Part shown: positions 1 to 11,879 of the stretch, piece after piece | How the letters are laid out: each line of letters starts with the position of its first letter | How positions within the stretch are numbered: the stretch's first letter is position 1 | Source: Emydura subglobosa | Taxonomy: Eukaryota; Chordata; Testudines; Chelidae | Length of the DNA stretch: 64,000 nt | Assembly (NCBI GenBank): GCA_007922225.1 | Contig: ML680037.1 | Coordinates: forward strand, 3,392,876 to 3,456,875 | Direction of reading: 5' to 3' | Notes under the pieces: model-generated | Told to the model about the DNA's origin: nothing | The model's input: only the letters and a program-made list of their open reading frames with translations | Databases searched by the model: none | Made by a program: the position numbers and the translations under genes

Positions 1-814
1 TTTGTTTAAGAAAAATTTGATACTTCACCTAAAAATGATACGGATAGATAATGATGGTTACGTTAAAACTGATAGGAAGTGTTTTACTCAAAGTATAGGC
101 AATTTGTAGTAAATAATTCACTGTTACAAGAAGTGAAGACAAATACACGGATGGCATTTAAAAAGTGCTGAAAATTTTATAACAACTGCTAATAACATCT
201 GTAGATATACTAATTGATTGAGTGCATAAGCATATCATTTATATAAACCTATTTCCTGTTGGTTAAACAAAGATATTTTATACCTTATAGAAAACTGCAC
301 AGATGATTAGGTGGTTAGATGATAGGAGAAGACCTGGTCTTGGCCACTGGATTTTGAGACATAGCACTGTCATTGTCACAGGGATAGTAACAAATTATTT
401 CTCCCGCCTCATGCTTTGTATATGGCAAAGTTTAAAAAATCATGCTGCATATAGGATCATTTGCTCTGATCATACACGTTAATTGCCAGAGTCTTAACTG
501 GATATACTGTCTGGTTAATACCTGCTATTTTGGGGCTTTTGTTTAGTGTTATGATTTTTTTGCTCGTCAATTGAGAACTAGTGAATTTATTAGGGTAAGT
601 TCCAGAGACCTTTCTGAAGAATTGATTGCTGTCCACAGTGATCAAATGAGGCTGGCTCCTGGCAACTAAGCAAATCCATTATTTTTTCTAGAGTCTGTCA
701 TCTTGTGTTCTAGAATCTAGGTTTTCATTTAAAACAATATAAGTTTTTAACTCTTAAAGTTGCAAAGAAATTACTCAAAATATGAACCAATTCAGTGATG
801 TCTGCTTGCGTCTT

Positions 815-1440
815 CAGACAGCCAGATGCAGACAACAAAAATTGAAGAAGTCAGAGATGTTACAAGCAAATGAAGATCACAATGAAATCTATGGCTTTGT
901 AATTCCAGAATAAAAAACTTAATTATTGAAAAGGACAAGAATCTGATAAAAGTTCAGAGTTGTAGAATATGAATGAATGGAAAAAAAGGATTCTAACAAT
1001 GAATCTGTAGATTATGGTAGTCTTGAACAAGGACAAAGGAATAAAAGGTAATGGGAAGACTAAATATGGCAGTATCTCTTACGTTCTGTGGCAAGTGACA
1101 TTACCAAGTCTGAAAGTATATAGTAAGGAAACCAAGTAGTTGAGGCACTCTGCAACGTCAATTAATGAGAGGGAAGTACAGAAATTTAAAATCAGAATTA
1201 TTTTTCAGGCTGTGTTATGCAGCCAAAAGTGTCAGGAAGCCCAAAGAAGAAATCAGCTGTCGGCAGGTTTTTTCCCACTGATCCAGCAACCACATCCCAA
1301 GCTATTTTCACAATCTGCTGTACTGTTATTAGCCAAGGGAAAGGAGCGTGAATATCTGAGGACTGCCAACGTTAAAACTCCTTTTACAGAGGAAATACCA
1401 TCTCAAGCATGGAAAGACCCTAAAAAAGAAGAGGCTATAT
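815..1440 (+). pseudogene. possible decayed coding-derived sequence, unidentified
   Basis: Several charged, gene-like stretches follow each other on the + strand in shifting frames with in-frame stops. One is a Lys/Gln-rich segment ending in EIYGFVIPE near 905. Another is a 100-codon reading frame at 1140-1442 containing LRTANVKTPFTEEIPSQAW. The pattern would fit an old processed pseudogene or an unrecognised transposon ORF. I cannot name a parent gene, and no poly-A tail or target duplication is obvious. Chance reading frames remain the main alternative. Confidence 0.15.
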
Positions 1441-2319
1441 AACTAAGAAACTCCAGCTTATAGTGAGGAGAAGCAGGACAAGATGAAAAGCAAAATTAAT
1501 TCTGACAGTTCAGTTGTTTTGGTTTTCTTTTGGGCCACTGAAGCTTAGAATGGGGACAATGATAACGACCAGATCAGTGTGTCCCACGTTCTTCCTCTGC
1601 CTTGCACTGCTTCACTACAGTGGGAAATGTTTGAAACATAAAAGAGAAACTGTAGTCATCTGCACTAGCAGCCTCAGCCAGCAGTTTCCACATTCCAGAG
1701 TTTCCACATAGCTTCCATTGAAGCTAAAGGAAATTTTGCCACTGCCCTGAATGGCAGCAAAATGGAACTTTCTGGAAAGAATCAATTCTTAAAAAGTAAA
1801 AATTCCAAATCACCCACATGCAAAAACTTATGGAATACATGAACTGTGGAGATATTTGCTCTTATGTTTCCCTTATCAGTTATCCATATAACTTTGCAAA
1901 TTCAAAGCTACAACTGACCCATATTAATATTTCTTCTTGGAAGTTCCTCCAGCACAAAGCTATTTGACAACTTCATGAAGCTTCGTTAACAAAAATGTTG
2001 TGTGTTCTCTATGAATACCAATGGGATAGACTGTTCACATCACTACAGATATGTGTACCTATGGCTGGTTACCTGCCTCTCCCAGAATACTGAGCTGTAG
2101 TCTAGTATGTCAGCTCTCTGGCTTTTTCTGTTCTAAAACAGGTATTAGCAAAAATATTTGGGATTGAAGAAAATGAAGACTTTAAACAGCATATTGCTTA
2201 CTGCAACTTATTATTAACTCTTCCTTGAAAATAAGGGTAGCTACATGATTGATCCACACATACCAACACCATAAATCACCAATGTGTGCTGAAACCTGGT
2301 GGGCCGAGAAACTAGTAGG

Positions 2320-2890
2320 ACTGTAGCCTCAGCCATGGGATCCCTGATTGGAGGACCACCTGGCTCCACCAATTGGTCCAACCACACTATTTAATCCAGA
2401 GGCTCAGGAAATTTGTCTGAGCAACAAGGTGATTTCCTGTTGCGGCTGCATTGGATCCTTCTTGTGCCTGCCTCCTGCACTCAATCTTCCTCCTGATTCT
2501 TGTTCCACTCCTGGCTCTTGCCTCACCCCAGCCTTCACTCCTGTTCCCACTATGCTTCTGCTGCACGCCCTGATCCTTGCTTCTCCTCCGGTCTCAGCCC
2601 TTACACCTCATCTTCAGTCATCAGACCCCAGCCTCCAACTTCTGATACTGACACTGGCTTGATCCTTGGTTCTGGCATTTGGTATCTGACCTCAGCTCTG
2701 ACCCTCGGCCTTGATTCCTGGTTCTGACTGTGGCTTGACTGCTGGATTTGGTAATTGGCAGTTGACTCTGGTGCTGACCTTTGGTTTCGTTCCCCAATCT
2801 GGATGGCTGTTCTGCCCACTAGACCTAACTCCTGCTCTGACAACTAGATCATACTGCCTACATCTCAGTCCATAACAGTGGCTTTCCTAG
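2320..2890. repeat. pyrimidine-rich degenerate repeat, possibly LTR-derived
   Basis: This is a C/T-rich segment with many imperfect repeats built from cctggttctgact and tcctgattct words, most regular at 2640-2790. The low complexity explains the open frames seen on both strands here. Similar sequence occurs in turtle LTR-type repeats, but no matching second LTR or TG...CA ends were found, so the family is uncertain. Confidence 0.3.
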
Positions 2891-2949
2891 CTAAAGTCTG
2901 TCATTTCACCAAGGCTATGACTATCCTGCCAAAAAAAAAAAGGTATGTT

Positions 2950-3165
2950 CTTAACTAGGGTAAACTAATCTGTGTTCGCTAATTTCGGTTAGAATAGCAT
3001 TGAAGAGACAGCAATTCAGCTTTTAACTCAGGTTAGCAGCTCATGTTAAAACTTACAGGGCAGCCTCGGGATGAACGTGAGCTGCTTACCTGGGTTAAAA
3101 GCCAAGTTGCTGTGTCTCTACTGCTATTTTAACCCGAGTTGGCTAATGTCAGTTAGGTAAAATGA
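2950..3165. repeat. fold-back MITE (imperfect palindrome)
   Basis: The two halves, about 2950-3058 and 3064-3165, are imperfect reverse complements. For example agcagctcatgtt near 3050 pairs with aacgtgagctgct near 3075, and cttttaactcaggt pairs with acctgggttaaaag. The whole can form one long hairpin with a few-base loop. This is the structure of a non-autonomous DNA transposon; the superfamily cannot be assigned from the arms alone. Confidence 0.6.
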
Positions 3166-3205
3166 ATTAAGAATTAATACACCTCCTTTTGCAGTGTTGA
3201 TGTAC

Positions 3206-3415
3206 CCTATAGGTATGTCTACACTGTAATTAGACACCCATAGTTGGCCCATGCATGCCAGCTGACTCAGGCTCATGGGGCTTGAGCTGCAGGGCTGTTT
3301 AATTGAAGAGCAGATGTTTAGGCCGAGACTAAAGCCCGAGTGCTGAGACCTTCCCACTTTGCAGGACCCTTGAGTCCGGGTACCAGCCCAAGCCTGAACA
3401 TCCAAATGCCATTGT
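3206..3415. repeat. MITE fragment with gtctacactg-type terminus
   Basis: It begins with ggtatgtctacactgtaatt, a terminal motif shared by many short non-autonomous DNA transposons in turtle genomes (see also 48528-48816). It continues into a GC-richer body with gactcaggctcatggggctt. The opposite terminus was not found, so the copy seems truncated. The superfamily (hAT-like) is an inference. Confidence 0.45.
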
Positions 3416-3883
3416 ATTCTGGCTAGCCAAATATGGTAAAAAAGCATTCCTAGGCACTGATGTAATTAGTGTGTCTAAGAGCAATGAGGGATCCAAGAAG
3501 ACCCTGAGGTTTTGTACCAAGTTTTCAGCATCAGTTATCAGATATCTTGAGTTGAGGGTGAGGTCTGTGTTGTAGAGTTTCTCAGAAATTTCCCCCTTCT
3601 TTTTAGCACTTTCATTCTTGAATTTTTTAAACTCTATCTGAGCTACTCTTCATCCAGTCATTTATTTCTTACATCATTGAGACATGTAGGTAATGGCAGA
3701 AGAGAAAGAGACACAGAGACAAATGTTGCTAGCAAACTGTTGGCATTAGAGTCCATGGCGTTTTGCTACCACTGAATCATTTTGTGTGCGATGAAGAGGA
3801 TGGGGATAATACAGACTCATACAGGCATTCGTGCATTAGCGCCCTGTGACCTGTCTGATGGAAATGAATAGATCCAGTACAGA

Positions 3884-4672
3884 AATCTAATGAGGTTCAA
3901 CAAAGAAAAGTGCAGAGTCCTCCACTTAGGAAGGAAGAATCCCATGCACAGCTATAGACTGGGGACCGACGAGCTGGGCAGCAGCTCTGCAGAAAAGGAC
4001 CTGGGGGTAACAGTGGATAAAAAGCTGGATATGAGTCAGCAGTGTGCCCTGGTTGTCAAGAAGGCTAATAGCATATTGGGCTGCATTAGGAGGGGCATTG
4101 CCAGCAGGTCACAGGAAGTGATTATTCCCCTCTATTCGGCATTGGTGAGGCCGCATTTAGAATATTGTGTCCAGTTTTGTGCCCCCCACTACAAAAAGGA
4201 TGTGGACAAGTTGGAGAGAGTGCAGCGGAGGGCAACCAAAATGATTAGGGGGCTGGAGCACAGGACTTATGAGGAGAGGCTGAGGGAACTGGGCTTGTTT
4301 AGTCTGCAAAAGAGAAGAATGAGGGGGGATTTGATAGCGGCTTTTAACTACCTGAAAGGGGTTCCAGGGAGGATGGGGCTAGGCTGTTCTAGGTGATGGC
4401 AGATGACAGAACAAGGAGCAACGGTCTCAAGTTGCAGGGCGGGAGGTCTAGGTTGGACATTAGGAAAAAGTTTTTCACTGGGAGGGTGGTGAAGCACTGG
4501 AATGGGTTACCTAGGGAGGTGGTGGAATCTCCATCCTTAGAGGTTTTTAAGCTGAGGCTTGACAAAGCCCTGGCTGGGATGATATAGCTGAAGTTAGTCC
4601 TGCTTTGAGCAGGGGGTTGGACTAGATGACCTCCTGAGGTCCCTTCCAACTCTAATATTCTATGATTCTATG
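3884..4672 (+). mobile_element. CR1 LINE, 5'-truncated: end of ORF2 plus 3' end
   Basis: The frame starting in [17 protein letters not shown] and running through [10 protein letters not shown] is the C-terminal region of CR1 ORF2, downstream of the RT catalytic core. A shift near 4390 breaks the frame, which resumes as [20 protein letters not shown] and ends at 4585. The 3' UTR reads through ccttccaactctaatattc into two ATTCTATG-type units ending at 4672, the diagnostic CR1 tail. The 5' truncation at about 3884 is typical of incomplete target-primed reverse transcription. It cannot be active. Confidence 0.93.
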
Positions 4673-4675
4673 CTG

Positions 4676-4880
4676 TTTCAGCCACTCCTGTCAGTTCCTT
4701 TTATGTAGCCCAGCAGCTCTTCATGATCAAGAGTGATGAATGCTGCTGAGACTCAAGGAGTATGAAAACGGAATTGTGGTACCTGTGCAAGGCTATCATT
4801 AATCTATCCATCATGCCCAGGAGGGCTGCCTCTATGCCATGTTTTCGCCTAAAGCCTGACTGAGAGGCGTCTTAGGGTGT
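4676..4880 (-). mobile_element. LINE reverse-transcriptase fragment
   Basis: Read on the - strand, this gives SGFRRKHGIEAALLGMMDRL, then after one frameshift SAAFITLDHEELLGYIKG. That matches the LDLSAAFDTVDHE..L block of non-LTR retrotransposon RTs, including the conserved first catalytic Asp region. The type is L2/CR1-like. It abuts the tail of the + strand CR1 copy, so the two are separate insertions. Only about 65 codons survive. Confidence 0.6.
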
Positions 4881-5318
4881 TGGAGGAAGTTAGGTGCTTG
4901 TGTCCATCACTTAAGTCTCTCAGTGACATTACGAAAGCTTGGGGTGGAGCTGGTTCTTGGTTCCTGAGGCTGTGGTCAGACCAGACAGGTAAAGGAATTT
5001 CAGTGGCTGTCCTCATGCATAATTCCTTCCTCAGATTATCTTCATGAATGCAACATAACATCTCTTTCCTCATGCTGCACAGAATCATTTTAAATATGTT
5101 ACCAGCAAACATTAATTCATTTTGAACAGATCAGTAATGATGAACTAGTGGTGAGCACCTCTCTGTCTCTAGCCAGACATTAACTGTAATCCTTTTGAGG
5201 ATCTTCTTGTGTTTCTTGTATCAATTCCGGAACATTATCAGTAGAGACTGGTATCTTTTCAGTCTGCATGAGCACTTGTATTTCTATATCATAGTCCATC
5301 CTACAGTCAGCTTCAGAT

Positions 5319-5374
5319 AAATGTACCCAAAATAGTGTATCTGCCAAAACAAAATGTACCCAAAATAGTGCATC
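5319..5374. repeat. two-unit tandem repeat, period 33 bp
   Basis: The word aaatgtacccaaaatagtg appears at 5319 and again at 5352, with the following bases also matching (tatct / catct). This is a simple local duplication with one or two differences and no coding role. Confidence 0.8.
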
Positions 5375-5430
5375 TTACCAAGCACCTGAATTAGGATAAA
5401 CTGATACCTCAGAATTTCCTTTGAAAAAAT

Positions 5431-7460
5431 GGTGACTAACCTTCCTTAACTGTTCTTCTTTGAGATGTTTCTCATGTCCATTCCCACGTAGATGTGTGCT
5501 AGCCCCAAGCAGCACCGCTGGAAAGTTCTTCCATCTATGGTAACTGTCGGGTCGGCTCTGGTGCCCCTTGAAGTTGCACCCTCATAGTGCCAGTATATAG
5601 GGCCCTGCTGCCCCCTCAGTTCCTTCTTACCAGCTAACTCTGACACGGGGGTAGATGGGGAGTTTGGAATGGACATGAGCAACACATCTCAAAGAACAAC
5701 AGTTATGGAAGGTTAGTAACTGCTTTGAATTCTTTGAGTGTTTGCTCATGTCCATTCCAATGTAGGAAACTCCCAAGCAGATGTAGGAGGAAGGTTTGAA
5801 ATTCATTGACAAGCAGACGGTAGCACTGCTCTGCCAAATCCAGCATCGTCGATGGCATAGTGAGTTGCAAAAGTGTAGACCAAAGATCACATTGCCGCTC
5901 TACAGATGTCTTGGATGGTTACCTGTGCCATGAATGCAGCTGAAGACGCTTGCATCCTTGTGGAATGTGCCATCGGGGCCAGAGCAGAGATTTTGCCAAG
6001 TTATAGAACAGGCAGACACCAGAAGTGATCCATTATTAAATTCTCTGGGCTGAGACTGGAAGCCCTTTCATCCTGTCTGCCACTGCTTCGAAAAGCTGGG
6101 TAGTTTTCCGAAACTATTTAGTCCTCTCTATGTAGAAGGCAGGTGCTCATTTGACATCTAGTGAATGAAGTCTCTGTTCTTCCCTGTTGGCATGCAGCTT
6201 CAGGTAGAAGACTGGGAGAAATATGTCCCGGTTATTATGGAATTGTGACATCACCTTTGGGAGAAGGCTGGATGAGGGTGCAGCTGGACCTTGTCCTTAA
6301 AGAAGACCATGTATGGATGTTCTGAAATAAAGGCCCTAGTTTCCGAGACCCTTCTAGCCGAGGTGATGGCCACCTTCCAGGACAAATAGAACAAAGAACA
6401 CGTTGCCAGGGGCTCAAATGGGGGACCTGTGAGCCTTGACAATACCAGGTTAAGGTCCCAGGGCGAAATAGGTTGTCTGTCCAGCCCCTTGAGAAAATGA
6501 CTACAGATTTAGTTTGCAGAGAGAGACTGGCAGTTCTCCCATGGGTGAAAAGCCAAAATCACATCCAGGTGCATTGTAATCGATGACACTGATGGTCCTT
6601 GATTTTCAGGTGTAGTAAGTAGTCCAGACTACATGGTACTGATGATCGTGTGGGCAAGACACCTTTCTGCACTGACCAGATCAAGAACCTTTTCCACTGT
6701 GCCAGATACATGGCCTGAGTGGACAGCTTTCTGCTCCCAAAAACAACAACTTGAACTGGATCAGAGCATGCTAGCTCCAAGGAGTTCAGCCATAGAGCTT
6801 CCAGGTCATGAGGTAAAGGGACTCGAGGTTCAGGTGATGTAAGCATTTAAGGTCAATCAGACTTGACAGCTGCCAGCATAGTACCATCAATGCGAGGAAG
6901 GGATCTGGCAAATATGGTACTGCTGGACTCTGCCAGTTTCCCTTTCGATGGCACCTGTGGCCTCAGTGCCATGGCCAATCTCGCCTCTGGTTACCATTCA
7001 CACCTGATGGGGATGGCAGTACAAGGAGTAATGGTAGCTCCCTTTCTGCCTCAAATGTCTCTGGCATTGATGGTAGTGCCAGGGCTGTACTCCGATGGTT
7101 CTCCCTTGGTGGAGAGTCCAACGGTATCAGACTTGATGGATCCCTTCCTGGCATTGATGGTATTATGCTGGCAGCTGTCAAGTCCAAGTGGCCTAGCACA
7201 GGTCACACTCTGCCGGCTTCCCTGTGGCTGGCGAAGGGATAACCCCAGTCAGCAGAGTTCTAATCTGTTAACTACTAAACTAAAACTAAATTGTAAATTC
7301 TAACTACTATAATTAACTATATACAGGAAAGGAAGACCAAAGTCCACTGAGAGGAATGCTTGTGTGAATGCAAGGATGAGCAGAAAGTTCCAGTGACCGT
7401 CATGGACGGTAAGAAGGAACTGAGGGGGCAGCAGGGCCCTATATGATTGCGTAGTGCTTA
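5431..7460 (-). mobile_element. DIRS-type retrotransposon copy 1, internally deleted
   Basis: The - strand gives tyrosine-recombinase segments: LSTQAMYLAQWKRFLIWSVQ at about 6700, and PPFEPLATCSLFYLSWKVAI followed by VQLHPHPAFSQR at about 6420-6250. These match the YR ORF of vertebrate DIRS elements. Upstream, about 7200-6960, is Ser/Pro-rich ORF1-like sequence (IPSMPGRDPSSL), so the RT/RNase H part is missing. The lower end is an inverted repeat: 5431-5485 pairs with 5672-5727. The upper end, near 7400-7450, carries the inverse of 5590-5640 (aaggaactgagggggcagca). These split inverted termini are characteristic of DIRS. Confidence 0.8.
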
Positions 7461-7576
7461 TCACACAAGTAGTACCATTGGCTTCGTTCAGACTACTCAT
7501 TTACATAAGGATTATAAGATCAGGCCATAAACTGTCATTACTACGTATATTTGTGACAAAAATCTTATATAACCAT

Positions 7577-7757
7577 TTCTAGGAAGCTCTCTAAAAATAT
7601 ATATACCTCCTATCTGTGGTCATCTATAAAAGTATATACCGCCTATCTGTGGTTCCCACTTCATGCATCTGATGAAGTGGGTTGCAGCCCACAAAAGCTT
7701 ATGCCCATAGAAATTTGTTAGTCTTTAAGTTGTTACAGGACTCTGGTTTTTTCTCTA
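7577..7757 (+). repeat. interspersed repeat with aaagcttatgcc core (Penelope-type 3' end?)
   Basis: It contains catctgatgaagtgggttg, cacaaaagcttatgcccat and aaatttgttagtctttaag in order, as does the copy at 48165-48340. A short cctatctgtggt repeat precedes it. This motif series is very common in turtle genomes and I associate it with 3' ends of Penelope-like elements, but that link is from memory. It fills the gap between DIRS copies 1 and 2. Confidence 0.55.
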
Positions 7758-8109
7758 AAAATAGGTTACTTGTAACTGTTGTTCTTCTTCAAGTAGTGTC
7801 CCTATGGGTCCCAGTGCTACTGATCAGAGGACTTCAGTAACAGTGTCTGTTAGGCCCATTCATGTGCTGTCTCTCCTTGTGCTGCACCATGAGGCTAGTC
7901 AGCGCACGCGGGCTAACCCCCCTCAGGTCCTTCTCAACTACCCTGGCTAGAATCCGGTAGGATCATTACTTTCAATTTACATTTCTATAGTCAGTTAGCC
8001 TCCTAGTTCGAAATTGTAGTTCTAGTTGGTTTTTCTCTTTTCTTAGTTATTTCTTTCTAAAAAAAATTTTTTTTAAAGTTAGTTTTTCCTACTCTTTTTT
8101 CTCATTGGG

Positions 8110-10180
8110 AATCCTTCCGCCCATGGGGTATGCGTGGTTCACCAGGCTTCAAGAAATGCCTCTCTTGAAAAGAGGCGATCCTTGTCACAGACAAGCACTC
8201 CCAGTGCATTCGCTGCATCGGGCAAAGTCACATTCAACAAAAGTGTGGTCTTTGCCAGCAACTCAGGCCCCAGTCTCGTAAGGATAGAGAGCTCAGACAG
8301 AAGATCATCTTCATGAAGGCAGCTCTTCAGACCCATGCCACTAATCACCTGGCAGAAATGAGTCTTCCCCACAGCCCTCAACATCTAAAGGCTGTGGATC
8401 GAAGAAACAAGCCACTGACGCCTCTCACAAATCATCAAAAATGAGAGCAGAAAGTCCCCACAGTGAGCCCTGAGATAGCGGCAAACATTCTCTGGCACGC
8501 TCAGTATCCTTGGTACTGTCAGCACCAAGACCCTCTCTGTCCAGTATCAATGGCTCACGGAAGTCCTCAGCAGCAGTTACCATTGACAAGCCCATGGACT
8601 CAATGTGCATGGGCACCAAGTCAATGGCACCAAGGGACAAGGACGGGAGTAAGCACTCCTCTAAGAAGGGATTACCGGTACATGATTTTGCATTGGTACC
8701 ATCATCAATGCCTCATTTGTCACCAGAGTGACCAGTATGGACAAGATCTACATCTTCCCCTCCCCATCCAGCACTGCCAACAGCACCAAGTTGGTCAGCA
8801 CCGCTGGAATTCCAACACTCTAGGGACCTCCATATAGCTGACGCACCAGTCTTCTCTCCTTCATGCTGGGACCTCTACACTGAGTCTTCGCTCGGCATAG
8901 GAATCTTCCCCGTTGCCTTGCCATGCTGCCCCCCCTCTCTAGTGAGGGCTTGAATAGTGAATCTGAGGAGATGACATCACAGTACTCCTCACAGGCTCCT
9001 TATGGTGTCCAATATCAACGGGGTCCTTGAGCATATCCTCAGATGGCCCCACCACCACCGTCGTGGTATGGACACCCATGGGCACCACCACTGACCTCTA
9101 TGCCACCCCCACCCCAGTGGTCATATTGGGACCCTTGGCTGCATATCATGAGCTTCTAGCCCCACCCAAAAACCCTCGAGGCACCCCCTTCTGCTATGGC
9201 ATCCACAGCTTCCGAACCTCTGGAAGAAATCATGGAGGAACGGGAAGGGGGTATTGAGGAAGGAGTTACCCTGGGAACTATATCATCTTCCTCCCCTGAA
9301 GTGGCCATCATGCTTCCCCCACTTTCTCTGGCAGACAACTTTCACCTCTTCCAGGACTTAGCAAAGAGAGTGGTGGACACTCTCCAAATACCAGTAGAAG
9401 AAGTCAAGGACACCCAACATGGTTGGTGTTTCTGACTTCTCCTTGATATATTTCAGTCATTCTCTTCCTCAAGATAGCCCTACCTATTAAGGAGGCCATT
9501 CTGGACCCAGTAAAAACCATCTGGCAGATCCTAGTGTTAGTGACACCTACTTGCAAGCTGACAAAAAATATGTCCCAGCATGAGAGACTGAGTTCCTCTT
9601 CTCCCAGCCTCCACCCAACTCCACCATGGTGGACGCCATTAATTCCCATGGCTGTCAACACCGGATGAGGTTCACTCCCAATGACAGGGACTGGAATCAT
9701 TTCGGTCAGGGGGACAGAATTCAGGGGGAAGGCGTATTCCTTGACCATGTTTCAGTTTCGAATCGCCAACTACCAAGCCCTCTCAGTGAAATACAACTAT
9801 GTCAATTATTCAAAACTGGACAATTTTATTTATCAGCTGCCTGAGTCATTTCGCAACCAATTTAAGGCCATTAGTCAGAAAGGACAATTAGTAGCAAAGA
9901 CAACACTACAATCTTCCCTTGACACAGCTGAGCACAGCCAGGTCCATCTCCACGGCAGTGGTGGTGCGATATTCATCTTGACTTCATCTGTCAGGCTTCC
10001 CGAAGGAGGTTCTGTCCAGTGTTGAAGACATTACCTTTGAAGGCACTAAGCTCTTCACTGATGCCTCCCTTCATACTCTGAAGGATTCTTGGGCCACTCG
10101 CCATTTGCTGGACATCTACACACCAGAACAGAAGAGAAAGTTCAGTACACAGCCCCAGTACAAGCTATGCACCTCCCAAT
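8110..10180 (+). pseudogene. DIRS ORF1 (gag-like), decayed
   Basis: The early part is Ser/Pro/Thr-rich and acidic, with frame changes. From about 9335 it reads FHLFQDLAKRVVDTLQIPVEE, and at 9755-9950 FRIANYQALSVKYNYVNYSK followed by LPESFRNQFKAISQKGQLVA. I recognise these as the conserved capsid-like end of DIRS ORF1 proteins. A related fragment on the other strand at 58466-58682 shares the RVxxxLxIxxxEV motif. Multiple stops separate the pieces. Confidence 0.7.
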
Positions 10181-10559
10181 ACCCAGCTCAACGTTATTAC
10201 AAGCCACAGAGGAAGAAAAATAAATTTTCTGAGGCATAAACCATCTGGCCCGCAACCTTCCGCAGCCCAGCCATCTACGTTCGACCACCAATTTTGACAT
10301 GATGGTTGAGGAATTGATAAACCACTCCCCCCAGCTGCTACAGCCGATCATCGCTACCCACCTATTTGGCCACTGGTTGGCAGTTTTCTGCAGCTCCTGG
10401 GAGCGTGTTACATCAGACCGTTAGGTTCTAGAGATTGTTCATAATGGGCAATCTGTCCATTTTACCTCCCTATCCCTCCACAACACCCTCTTCCCCATCC
10501 CCAACGCCTTTTCACTGGCGTTTACTAAAAGAGGTAGATCGTCTTCTCCAGTTAGGAGC

Positions 10560-11470
10560 CATAGAACCAGTATCTTAACTTCTACAAGGCAAAGGGTTCT
10601 ACTCTTGCTATTTCCTAATACCCAAGAGGAAGGGAGGTTGGAGACCCATACTAGACCTGAGACTCCCAACAAATTTTTCAAAGTTCAAAAATTCAAGATG
10701 GGCACTCTTGTCATTCCAGTATTGGAACTGGGACACTTGTTTTTGACCCTTGACCTTCAGGATGTCTACATTCATACTTCAGTCCTACCAACTCACAGAC
10801 AATTTCTCAAATTAATTCTAGGACAAGACCACTACCAGGACAGGGTACTCCCTTTCGGACTATCATTGGCCCCGAGAGTATTTTCCAAGGTTCTTTCAGT
10901 AGTGGCCATGTATATATGCTCCCAAGGGAATATGATTTACCCTTACCTGGACAATTGCCTCCTATGAACCTGGTCTCTAGACTAGACAAACCCGTGACTA
11001 CCCACCAGATTCAAAAACCCCTTAGACTGAAGGAAGGATACAGCTAAATTTGCAAAGCGATCCCCTTCTCAAAACCCCCCTTCACTTGTCCCCACAAACG
11101 CATCATTTATAGGGTGGGGTGCACATCTAAACAGCCTCATGACACAAGGCAAATGGTCACCCACAGAGATATTACTTCACATCAACCTCCTTGAGTTAAG
11201 GGCAGTCAGGAATGCCTCTGCCTACTTCTTCCCACTGATCAAAGAATCGCACACGAGAGTCCTAACAGACAATATAGTCTTCATGTACTACATAAATCGA
11301 CAAGGAGACAGGTCACCTTCCCTCTGTGCAGAGGCGATGAGACTATGGAACTGATGTATCTCCTATGACATCATACTGTCAACAGCCTACTTCCCAGGTG
11401 CACACAACTCGATAGCGGACAATCTCAGTCACAAATTTCCCCACAACCAGAAATGGGTGCTAGACCCATT
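10560..11470 (+). pseudogene. DIRS reverse transcriptase-RNase H, decayed
   Basis: RT motifs are easy to follow: FFKVQKFKMGTL, LTLDLQDVYIH, RVLPFGLSLAPRVFSKVL and YPYLDNCLL at about 10941-10967. The last is the catalytic box, normally YLDD, and here the second Asp is Asn (codon aat). The RNase H part follows at 11130-11350 with LLELRAVRNASAYF, VLTDNIVFMYYINRQG and CAEAMRLWN. A linker segment between RT and RNase H, normally longer, looks deleted near 10975-11080. Confidence 0.85.
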
Positions 11471-11879
11471 AGTACTTCATGATCTATTCAGACAATGGGA
11501 GACACTGACAACATACTTGTTTGCCATTTACCTGAACAAGAAATGTCTACGCTACTGCTCCATAGCGGGGATTGGACAGCACTCCCTGAGCGATGCTCTC
11601 CTCCTTCCCTGCGATGGGGACTTTTTCTACACCTTTCTTCTGTTTCCCCTTCCGTCAAAGGTCCTACTTGGCCGAGATAGAGCTGGTATCCTTACCTGTC
11701 AGAGCTTGCGATGTGCCCATGGATCCCTCTTCCAGTCACTCCATATCTCCTCTCTCAAAACAGTGGATGTACCCTACATCCCAACTTGGGGATTCGCCGC
11801 CTCAAGGCATGGTTCTTTTTTGGTTTCAACACCTAGAAAGCTCCTGTTCAAAGGAGGTACAAGAGGTACTGTTACACAG

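Noticed and set aside
2348..2843. Open frames of 75-104 codons on both strands
   Set aside because: They arise from C/T-rich repeated words; composition is low-complexity Leu/Pro/Ser and no splice or gene context supports coding.
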